A stretch of 64,000 nt of DNA from Pelagovum pacificum (lineage in GTDB: Bacteria > Pseudomonadota > Alphaproteobacteria > Rhodobacterales > Rhodobacteraceae). Position numbers and translations under genes: made by a program. The stretch is taken from positions 2,170,001 to 2,234,000 of the forward strand of contig NZ_CP065915.1 of the NCBI RefSeq assembly GCF_016134045.1, given 5' to 3'. The stretch's first letter is position 1. Each line of letters opens with the position of its first letter. Positions 58,225 through 64,000 of this stretch are shown here, piece by piece. Below the pieces are notes generated by a model. The model did no database searches, was not told the DNA's origin, and saw nothing but the letters and a program-made list of their open reading frames with translations.

Positions 58225-58755
58225 TCATAGCTCGTCGGCCGGGGACTTTCCATGCCCAAGGGCACGCCGCCTGAGCAGCCTGTCGATCCCGGCCCAGAGC
58301 AGCGCGGCAAGCGCCAGCGTGACGAGCCCGAGGAGGCCGATGACGGCGGGCACGAACCACATGCCTGCCGCGCTGTCCATGCGGACATTGCCGGTGCCGC
58401 CGGGCAGCGCGCGGACGCGGGCCGACTCGCCGACGGGGATGTTGAAGCTGGTGTGCCCCGAACCGACACTCGCCCGCCGCTCCCGCCCGTCGAGGAAGTA
58501 GGCGACAACCGGTTCGTAGTTGATCCGGCCGCGATCCATCAGCGTCTCGCCCGGCCGCTGGTAGAGTTCGACGACCTCGCCCTCCACCGGGACCGAGCGG
58601 ATCTGTTAGAGAAGCGCCTCGCACGCCAGCAGGAGCGCCGCGGCGAGGCAGAGCACGGGGAAGCAGAAGACAATGATACGACAGCGCTGGCGCCAGTCGA
58701 GGCGCGCGAGACGGCCCGACAAGCCGCCGCGCGACGCGATGAAATTACGATCCAA
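58225..58755 (-). pseudogene. DUF3592-like membrane protein gene interrupted by an in-frame TAA
   Basis: A TTG start at 58755 (AGGAAA upstream) opens a frame reading LDRNFIASRGG..., then a membrane helix (IIVFCFPVLCLAAALLLACEALL). A TAA follows (58608-58606), and the same frame continues QIRSVPVEGEVVELYQRPGE, a DUF3592 beta domain, and a second helix (FVPAVIGLLGLVTLALAALLW) to 58225. The N-terminal helix and the domain fit the DUF3592 plan only if joined, so the TAA looks like a nonsense mutation or base error (for example from a Tyr codon). The part after it could be expressed alone from GTG at 58587. Confidence 0.6.
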
Positions 58756-58887
58756 GTCTGACAATTTCCTGAACGACAATCGGGAAGTCGCGGGCCTCCG
58801 GCGCCGCCAAACGTTTCAAAACGCTCCGTAACTTTGTAGCCAATCAGTCCGGAACAGCAATATTGTTTCCGGAATGACCCCGAGAAT

Positions 58888-59424
58888 TCAAAGGCCGAGC
58901 AACTCGTCCACCGCGTCGGCTCCGCCCGACCAACCGTTCAGCCGGTGCGGCCACGGCACACCGGCGTTGTGGGGCGCGTCGAACAGCAGGCCCCTGCCCT
59001 CGAGCAGCGAGAAGTGCCGCAGGCTGTCGTCGATCAGCGCGTCGACGGCGAGGACGAACTTGTGGCCGAGCAGGATGATGTTCAGCTCCGGCACCATCGG
59101 GAAGTGCCGCTGCATCCAGCGCACCTTGTGACCGACGGAGGCCGGGTACTCCATCGCGGCAGAGGCGACGAAGACCTCGTGCCGTGCCACCAGCCCCTCG
59201 AGGGCCGCCTGCGCGCCCGCCATCACGGGCAGGTCGGCGAAGAAGCTGCCTTCCTGCTGGATCGCCTCGACCGCGTCGGCATGTTCGGGCGCGGCGAGTT
59301 CGTGCAGCGGGCGGCCCGCCATCTCATCGTCGCTCCAGTTATAGCCAAAGTGGTCGCGGTAGAGCGCGAGCTTGGCCGCGTTGGAATCGGCAAGCACTTC
59401 GTCCATGTCGATCGCGATACGCAT
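58888..59424 (-). CDS. 5'(3')-deoxyribonucleotidase-like HAD phosphatase
   Basis: This 178-residue HAD-superfamily protein has motif I IDMDEVLAD (D6 nucleophile, D8), motif II ASAAM and motif IV LIDDSLRHF. It matches the NT5C/YorS group that dephosphorylates (deoxy)nucleoside monophosphates. It starts 2 bases after the alcohol-dehydrogenase stop, so it is co-transcribed with it. A nucleotide role suits its position between purine genes, but this may be chance. Confidence 0.87.
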   Translation of the reverse strand: MRIAIDMDEVLADSNAAKLALYRDHFGYNWSDDEMAGRPLHELAAPEHADAVEAIQQEGSFFADLPVMAGAQAALEGLVARHEVFVASAAMEYPASVGHKVRWMQRHFPMVPELNIILLGHKFVLAVDALIDDSLRHFSLLEGRGLLFDAPHNAGVPWPHRLNGWSGGADAVDELLGL

Positions 59425-59426
59425 CT

Positions 59427-60464
59427 TCAGCGCTCCATGTCGGTTACGACGGCCACGCCCGGCGGCGTCGGCCCGTTCATCGCGGCAAGCTCGTCAGAGA
59501 CCTGCGACAGACCGATCCTGCGCCCGATCATCACCGACAGGTCGACCGAGCCGCCGGCGATCAGGCTGAACAGCTCGGGATAGCGGTGCGCCGGCATGCC
59601 CTTGGAGCCGTAGAGCGCGAGGTTCTTCATGAAGACGCCGTTCAGGTCGATCTCCATCCGCGCCGTGTGGCCGATCGGCATGCCGCACTGCACGTGCCGC
59701 CCGAGCGGGCGCAGGCAGGCGATGGAGCCGTTGAGCGTCGGCTCGATCCCGACCGCCTCGATCGACACATGCGCCCCGCCGCCGGTGATCTCGCGGATCT
59801 TGTCGGTCGCGTCGGGGTCCTTGGCGTTGACCGCCGCCTCTGCCCCGTGGGCGAGCGCGTGGTCGAGCTTCTCCTGCACGACGTCGATGGCGACGACGCG
59901 TGCGCCCATGGCCCGGCCGAGCAGCAGCGCGGCGAAGCCGACGCCGCCGGTGCCGTGGACGGCCAGCCACTCGCCCGGCTTCAGGGCGGCGCGGTCGGTC
60001 AGCCCGTGCCACGCGGTCATCACCCGGCAGCCGAGACCGGCGGCGGTCACGGGGTCGAGGATGTCCGGCAGGCGCGACAGGTTGTGATCGCGCGGAACCG
60101 CGACATACTCGGCGAAAGCGCCGTCTGTGCCGAGACCGGGATAGATCATGTCCGGGCAGGTATGTTCGACGCCCGCACGGCAGGCGGAACAATGGCCGCA
60201 GCTCAGCAGGAACGGCGCGACCAGCACGTCGCCGATCTTCCAGGCCGAGCGCGGTCCGGCGGCGACGACTTCACCGCAGAACTCGTGACCGCCGATGGCG
60301 CCGGGCTTCACGCGCGGATGCTCCCCGGTCCAGGCGTGCCAGTCGCTGCGGCAGACGCCGCAGGCCAGTACCTTGAGGACGACACCGTCCTCCGGACAGG
60401 TCGGGTCCGGCCGGTCTTCGATCTTCAGCGGTTCGTTATAGGCCTTCAGGATCGCAGCGCGCAT
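59427..60464 (-). CDS. Zinc-dependent alcohol dehydrogenase (MDR family)
   Basis: This 345-residue enzyme has catalytic zinc ligands in ACGVCRSDWH and GGHEFCGEV, and the four structural zinc cysteines in CGHCSACRAGVEHTC. The nucleotide motif is GTGGVGFAALLLG (about 171-183). It should oxidise an alcohol with NAD(P)+; specificity unknown. It is followed directly by the HAD gene. It begins 70 bases after the purS stop, with hairpins between, so it may have its own promoter. Confidence 0.92.
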   Translation of the reverse strand: MRAAILKAYNEPLKIEDRPDPTCPEDGVVLKVLACGVCRSDWHAWTGEHPRVKPGAIGGHEFCGEVVAAGPRSAWKIGDVLVAPFLLSCGHCSACRAGVEHTCPDMIYPGLGTDGAFAEYVAVPRDHNLSRLPDILDPVTAAGLGCRVMTAWHGLTDRAALKPGEWLAVHGTGGVGFAALLLGRAMGARVVAIDVVQEKLDHALAHGAEAAVNAKDPDATDKIREITGGGAHVSIEAVGIEPTLNGSIACLRPLGRHVQCGMPIGHTARMEIDLNGVFMKNLALYGSKGMPAHRYPELFSLIAGGSVDLSVMIGRRIGLSQVSDELAAMNGPTPPGVAVVTDMER

Positions 60465-60525
60465 CGGGTCCCCTCCCCCTCTTCGTCAGAGCGGGCGGGA
60501 TGCCCGCGAAACCGTCATACGGGCG

Positions 60526-60543
60526 GCCCGCCCTCAGGCGGGC
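60526..60543 (-). terminator. Hairpin overlapping the purS stop codon
   Basis: GCCCGCC-CTCA-GGCGGGC is a 7-bp stem whose loop contains the purS stop. A second GCGGGC...GCCCGC stem follows near 60491-60507. It could reduce read-through from purS into the alcohol-dehydrogenase gene. Confidence 0.45.
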
Positions 60544-60767
60544 AGCTCGATGCGGTAGCTTTCGATCACGGTGTTGGCGAGCAGTTTCTCGCACATCTCG
60601 CCGACCTGCGCCTCGGTCGTGCCGTCGGCGAGGTCGAGCTCGATCACCTTGCCCTGCCGCACGCCTTCGACGCCACCGAAACCGAGCGCGCCGAGCGCGT
60701 GGCGCACGGCCTCTCCCTGCGGGTCGAGAACCCCGTCCTTGAGCATCACGTGAACTCGCGCCTTCAT
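60534..60767 (-). CDS. purS: Phosphoribosylformylglycinamidine synthase subunit PurS
   Basis: This 77-residue small subunit of FGAM synthase starts MKARVHVMLKDGVLDPQGEAVRHALGALGF, the family signature, followed by VRQGKVIELDL and a C-terminal ANTVIESYRIEL. It bridges PurQ and PurL for ammonia transfer. It lies 53 bases downstream of purC on the same strand, the usual gene order purC-purS; purQ would normally come next. Confidence 0.95.
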   Translation of the reverse strand: MKARVHVMLKDGVLDPQGEAVRHALGALGFGGVEGVRQGKVIELDLADGTTEAQVGEMCEKLLANTVIESYRIELPA

Positions 60768-60820
60768 CCGCGCCTCCCCGTCCAGACTAGTCGCAGCCGG
60801 GGCACCGCCCCGTTGCGCTT

Positions 60821-61582
60821 TCAATTGATCAGTGTCGGCTTCGGCATGTGCGTCGCGTTCGACGGCATCACGCCGAGGCGGCGCGCCACTTCGGTATAGG
60901 CGTCCGTCAGGTTGCCGAGATCGCGGCGGAACACGTCCTTGTCGAGCTTGTCGCCCGTTTCCATGTCCCACAGCCGGCAGCTGTCGGGCGAAATCTCGTC
61001 GGCCACGACGAGCCGCTGGAAATCGCCGTCCCAAACCCGGCCGATCTCGATCTTGAAATCGACGAGGCGGATGTTCACGCCGTACATGACGCCCGACATG
61101 TAGTCGTTCACCCGCAGCGCGAGCGCGACGATGTCGTCGAGGTCCTGCTGGCTCGCCCAGCCGAAGGCGATGATGTATTCCTCGGGCACCATCGGATCGC
61201 CGAGCTTGTCGTCCTTGTAGGAAAACTCGATGATCGGGCGCGGCAGCGGCGTGCCCTCTTCCATGCCGAGGCGCTTGGCCATCGAGCCGGCGGCGATGTT
61301 GCGCACGATGACTTCGAGCGGAATGATCTCCACCTGGCGGATCAGCTGCTCGCGCATGTTCAGGCGACGGATGAAGTGCGTCGGGATGCCGACGGCGCTC
61401 AGCCCGGTCATGAAGAACTCGCTGAGGCGGTTGTTCAGCACGCCCTTGCCCTCGATCACGGCCTTCTTCTCGGCGTTGAAGGCGGTCGCGTCATCCTTGA
61501 AGTACTGGACGAGTGTGCCCGGTTCGGGCCCTTCGTACAGGATCTTGGCCTTGCCTTCGTAGATTTTCTTGCGGCGTGCCAT
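60821..61582 (-). CDS. purC: SAICAR synthase
   Basis: This 253-residue phosphoribosylaminoimidazole-succinocarboxamide synthase joins aspartate to CAIR. Characteristic parts: [14 protein letters not shown] (ATP site), [30 protein letters not shown] and [10 protein letters not shown] / [18 protein letters not shown] C-terminal motif. The ATG at 61582 gives the standard [13 protein letters not shown] start. It is divergent from the ATPase-inhibitor gene. Confidence 0.97.
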   Translation of the reverse strand: MARRKKIYEGKAKILYEGPEPGTLVQYFKDDATAFNAEKKAVIEGKGVLNNRLSEFFMTGLSAVGIPTHFIRRLNMREQLIRQVEIIPLEVIVRNIAAGSMAKRLGMEEGTPLPRPIIEFSYKDDKLGDPMVPEEYIIAFGWASQQDLDDIVALALRVNDYMSGVMYGVNIRLVDFKIEIGRVWDGDFQRLVVADEISPDSCRLWDMETGDKLDKDVFRRDLGNLTDAYTEVARRLGVMPSNATHMPKPTLIN

Positions 61583-61785
61583 GCAAATACCTCGGACAAC
61601 TGGCTGGGTCCCGCCCGACCGTGCTCCGGCGGGCGGGAGTGGGGGCGTCTTAGGGCAAGGCGACGCCGCTCGCAAGCCGCGCCGACACCGAAACATGACA
61701 GCGAAAGGTCAAGCCCGGCCTTGCCCCACAGGCGTGGCAAGGGCATATCTGCCCCCGACGAACACCAAGCCAGAGGACAGGCTCC

Positions 61786-62100
61786 ATGAGCACTTTCGAC
61801 GACCGCGAGAACGCCTTCGAGAACAAGTTCGCCCACGACGCCGAGATGCAGTTCAAGGCGGAAGCCCGCCGCAACAAGCTGGTCGGCCTCTGGGCCGCTG
61901 AACTGCTGGGCAAGAGCGGCGACGACGCCAATGCCTACGCGCTCGAGGTCGTGAAGTCCGACTTCGAGGAAGCGGGCGACGAGGATGTCTACCGCAAGCT
62001 GGCCGGCGACCTCGGCAACAAGGCATCCGAGACCGAAATCCGCACCAAGATGGCCGAAAAACTCGCCGAGGCGAAGGCGCAGCTTCTGAAAGAGGTCTGA
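61786..62100 (+). CDS. ATPase inhibitor subunit zeta (DUF1476)
   Basis: This 104-residue alphaproteobacterial protein is homologous to the zeta subunit of Paracoccus F1FO-ATPase, which blocks the ATP-hydrolysis direction. The inhibitory N-terminus MSTFDDRENAFENKFAHDAEM is followed by RRNKLVGLWAAELLGKSGDDANAYALEVVKSDFEE and a helical C-terminal part. Length and spacing match the family. It stands alone, with a hairpin after the stop. Zeta inhibition strength varies between species, so the activity here is not certain. Confidence 0.92.
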   Translation: MSTFDDRENAFENKFAHDAEMQFKAEARRNKLVGLWAAELLGKSGDDANAYALEVVKSDFEEAGDEDVYRKLAGDLGNKASETEIRTKMAEKLAEAKAQLLKEV

Positions 62101-62146
62101 TCCGGCAGGACTGATCCAGCGGGGCGCCTTCAGCGCGCTGCCCTGA

Positions 62147-62167
62147 GCCCGCCCTTCCGGGGCGGGC
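62147..62167 (+). terminator. Hairpin after the zeta-subunit gene
   Basis: This is an 8-bp stem GCCCGCCC/GGGCGGGC with loop TTCCG, 46 bases past the stop. It is followed 8 bases later by a family-A repeat with two further hairpins. No U-tract is present. Confidence 0.5.
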
Positions 62168-62174
62168 GGCGTCA

Positions 62175-62242
62175 GGGGGCTGTCTGCCCCCTCTTGGGCC
62201 TGCGGCCCAATTCACCCCCGAGAATATTTGAGGCCCGAAGAA
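62175..62242 (+). repeat. Dispersed intergenic element, family A (copy 3)
   Basis: GGGGGC-TGTCT-GCCCCC and TTGGGCC-TGC-GGCCCAA hairpins precede ATTCACCCCCGAGAATATTTGAGGCCC. It is nearly identical to 40757-40825. It lies between convergent genes. Confidence 0.85.
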
Positions 62243-62248
62243 GGCCCG

Positions 62249-63898
62249 TCAGCGGTTCGCCCGGGCCATCAGCGTCACTGCGAGGAGGCCGACAGCGGTG
62301 ATCATCAGCGCCGCCGGCGCCACTTCGGTGATCTTCTCGAGGCTGGCCTTGTCGTGGACCCGCGTCGCCAGCGTCTCGTAGTTGAAGGGGCGCAGCAGCA
62401 GGGTGGCGGGCAGCTCCTTCACGCAATCGACGAACACCAGCAGCAGCGCCGAGCCGACCGAGGCGCGCACCAGCGGCATGTGCACCGCGCCGAGCGTGCC
62501 GCCCGCCGTGCGGCCGAGCGAGCGCGCCGCCATCGGCAGGCTAGGAGAGATGCGCCCCATCGCGGCATCGGCGGTGCCCTGCGCGATCGCGAAGAACCGC
62601 GCCACATAGGCGATGACGAGTGCCGTCGCCGTGCCGGTCAGAACCAGCCCAGGATCGGTGCCGGTCAGCGCCAGCCACTGATCCGCCGCCCAGTTGTCGA
62701 GCCGGGCCAGCGGCACCAGGATGCCGAGCGCCAGCACCGCCCCCGGCGCAGCGTAGCCGATCGCCGTCACCGGCATCAGCAGCACCGGCAGGCGGCGACC
62801 CGACAGCCGCACGCCATAGACCATGAAGAGCCCGCCCGCCACGCAGACCACCGCCGCGATGCCGCCCGTCGACAGCGTGTGCCAGAGCGCCCGCGCCAGC
62901 CCCGGCGCGAGCCATTCCTGCGCGTTGAGCGCGTGGCTCGTGATGACCGCGACCGGCAGCACGAAGCCGATCAGCACCGGCAGCAGGCAGGCCGCCGTGG
63001 CAAGCCAGGCCCAGCCGCGCGACAGCGGCTCCGCCTCGATCGGGCGGCTCTGGCGGGCGGTTTGGAACACCCGGCTCTTGCGGCGGCTCAGCTTCTCGGC
63101 CAGCACCAGCAGCACGATCATCGACAGCGACAGCGTCGCGATCTGCGCCGCACCGCCGAGGTTGCCCGACTGCAGCCAGACCGAGAATATGCCGGTCGTC
63201 AGGGTCTGCACCGCGAAGTAATCGACGGTCCCGAAGTCGTTCACGGTCTCCATCATCACGACCGCCACACCCGCCGCCATGGCCGGACGCATCAGCGGCA
63301 GGCCGACCCGGAAGAACCGGCCGAGCGGCCCCGCGCCGAGCGCGCGCGCCACTTCGAACCCGTTGGCCGACTGCTCGCGCAGGGCAGCGCGGGACAGGAC
63401 GTATACGTAGGGAAACAGCGCCGCGCTCAGCACGACGATCGCCGCGCCACGGGTGCGGATGTCGGGGAACCAGTAGTCGCGCGCGCTTTCCCATCCCATC
63501 ATGCCGCGCAGGGCGGTCTGCACCGGGCCGGCATATTCGAGGAAATCGACCAGCGCATAGGCGCCGACATAGGCCGGCACCGCGAGCGGGGTGAGCAGCG
63601 CCCATTGCAGCCAGCGGCGGCCGGGGAAGCGGTACATCACCACGATCCACGCCGAGCCGGTGCCGACCGCCGCCGTCACCGCGCCGACCGCAAGCATCAG
63701 CACCGCCGTATTGCCGAGGTAGCGCGGCAGCGTGGTGGAGACGAGATGCGGCCAGATGTTCTCTTCGGGGTGCAGCGCGAACCAGAGCACCGCGACGATC
63801 GGCATCAGCACGAAGGCCGCGATCAGCCCGGCCCCGACGGACCACGGGTCGATGCGCAGGCGGCGGCGCTGCAATGGCTGACGAATTCCCTCGGACAT
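62249..63898 (-). CDS. Iron(III)-type ABC transporter permease, fused double permease
   Basis: This 549-residue inner-membrane protein has two BPD_transp_1 domains in tandem (about 55-260 and 335-540) and about 12 helices. The EAA-type loops are in ARALGAGPLGRFFRVGLPLMRPA (first domain) and ARSLGRTAGGTLGAVHMPLVRAS (second domain). Fused permeases of this kind belong to FbpB/SfuB-like Fe3+ (or thiamine/sulfate-like) importers. No binding protein or ATPase gene is visible before the window ends, so the ferric assignment rests on family resemblance. Confidence 0.9.
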   Translation of the reverse strand: MSEGIRQPLQRRRLRIDPWSVGAGLIAAFVLMPIVAVLWFALHPEENIWPHLVSTTLPRYLGNTAVLMLAVGAVTAAVGTGSAWIVVMYRFPGRRWLQWALLTPLAVPAYVGAYALVDFLEYAGPVQTALRGMMGWESARDYWFPDIRTRGAAIVVLSAALFPYVYVLSRAALREQSANGFEVARALGAGPLGRFFRVGLPLMRPAMAAGVAVVMMETVNDFGTVDYFAVQTLTTGIFSVWLQSGNLGGAAQIATLSLSMIVLLVLAEKLSRRKSRVFQTARQSRPIEAEPLSRGWAWLATAACLLPVLIGFVLPVAVITSHALNAQEWLAPGLARALWHTLSTGGIAAVVCVAGGLFMVYGVRLSGRRLPVLLMPVTAIGYAAPGAVLALGILVPLARLDNWAADQWLALTGTDPGLVLTGTATALVIAYVARFFAIAQGTADAAMGRISPSLPMAARSLGRTAGGTLGAVHMPLVRASVGSALLLVFVDCVKELPATLLLRPFNYETLATRVHDKASLEKITEVAPAALMITAVGLLAVTLMARANR

Positions 63899-63979
63899 GG
63901 ACAGCCGTTAGCCGAAAGCGGTTTGCGTGTCCACCGAACGCCCCCTACAGTCCGGGACAGGTTAAAGGGTTCTGACGCA

Positions 63980-64000
63980 ATGGAGATCGTCTATCACATC
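63980..64000 (+). CDS. Start of an unidentified gene (7 codons in window)
   Basis: An ATG at 63980 opens MEIVYHI before the window ends. A candidate promoter (TTGCGT, 17 bases, TACAGT) lies about 50 bases upstream. The start MxIVYHIGA is seen in a Rhodobacterales family beside such permeases and recalls the HIGAH start of the sulfotransferase-like gene at 25443. Seven residues cannot settle it. Confidence 0.4.

Overview
The window reads as a high-GC alphaproteobacterial chromosome of the order Rhodobacterales (Roseobacter/Rhodobacter group). The evidence is the family content: an alphaproteobacterial-type ProRS without the editing insertion, HdaA, SspB, DUF1476/F1-ATPase zeta, DUF4169 with RHH, DUF4174 and DUF6497 proteins, and a propionyl-CoA carboxylase locus with a ScfR/PccR-type regulator. 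The dispersed hairpin-plus-ATATTTGAAGCCC intergenic elements also resemble ones seen in this group. I cannot name a species. Gene density is high, with many ATGA/GTGA overlaps. I saw no tRNA, rRNA, CRISPR array, insertion sequence or prophage.

Layout. 1-4 kb: the 5' end of iolC, a membrane-dipeptidase homologue, a DCC-type thiol protein, then a cytochrome b / Tat-exported molybdopterin oxidoreductase pair facing a cytochrome c lipoprotein. 4-8 kb: lolD-lolC and an orphan peptide-type ABC binding protein. 8-17 kb: DUF2937, proS, an AI-2E/PerM permease overlapping hdaA, then ppk and ppx (polyphosphate synthesis and breakdown) around a quinone reductase. 17-22 kb: a small secreted protein, an EEP-family hydrolase overlapping a TerB/J-domain protein, a GNAT overlapping a VOC protein, nhaA and a first DUF4174 gene.

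22-34.4 kb is the propionate locus: methylmalonyl-CoA mutase, a sulfotransferase-like gene, a second DUF4174 gene, pccA, a small lipoprotein, three overlapping small genes, pccB, a Bcr/CflA-type MFS exporter and a ScfR/PccR-type regulator. A nearly identical 16-mer (CGGCAAAGCYGCAAAG) lies upstream of both pccB and the regulator gene and is the best operator candidate in the window.

34-44.5 kb: CoxG-like SRPBCC, thermonuclease, DMT permease/GATase pair, YebC, ChrA, sspB, a small kinase-like ATPase, fumC, DUF4394, DUF4169/RHH. 45-49.5 kb: P450 overlapping a membrane alpha/beta-hydrolase-like gene, a HhH protein, CcdA, TusA-like. 49.6-54.2 kb: rne with a long structured leader, then an ArsR/AHSA1/DUF1801 operon containing a small membrane gene broken by an in-frame TAG. 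54.3-57.5 kb: dctB-dctD, whose regulator lacks the sigma54-contact GAFTGA loop. 57.5-64 kb: purQ, purS and purC, with purQ and purS separated by a DUF3592 gene (in-frame TAA), a nucleotidase-like HAD gene and an alcohol dehydrogenase; then the F1-ATPase zeta gene, a fused iron-type ABC permease and the first codons of a further gene.

Signals not explained by genes are two families of compound hairpin repeats (seven copies), two intergenic clusters of TGTCCG hexamers, the candidate ScfR operators, and two genes each broken by one nonsense codon.
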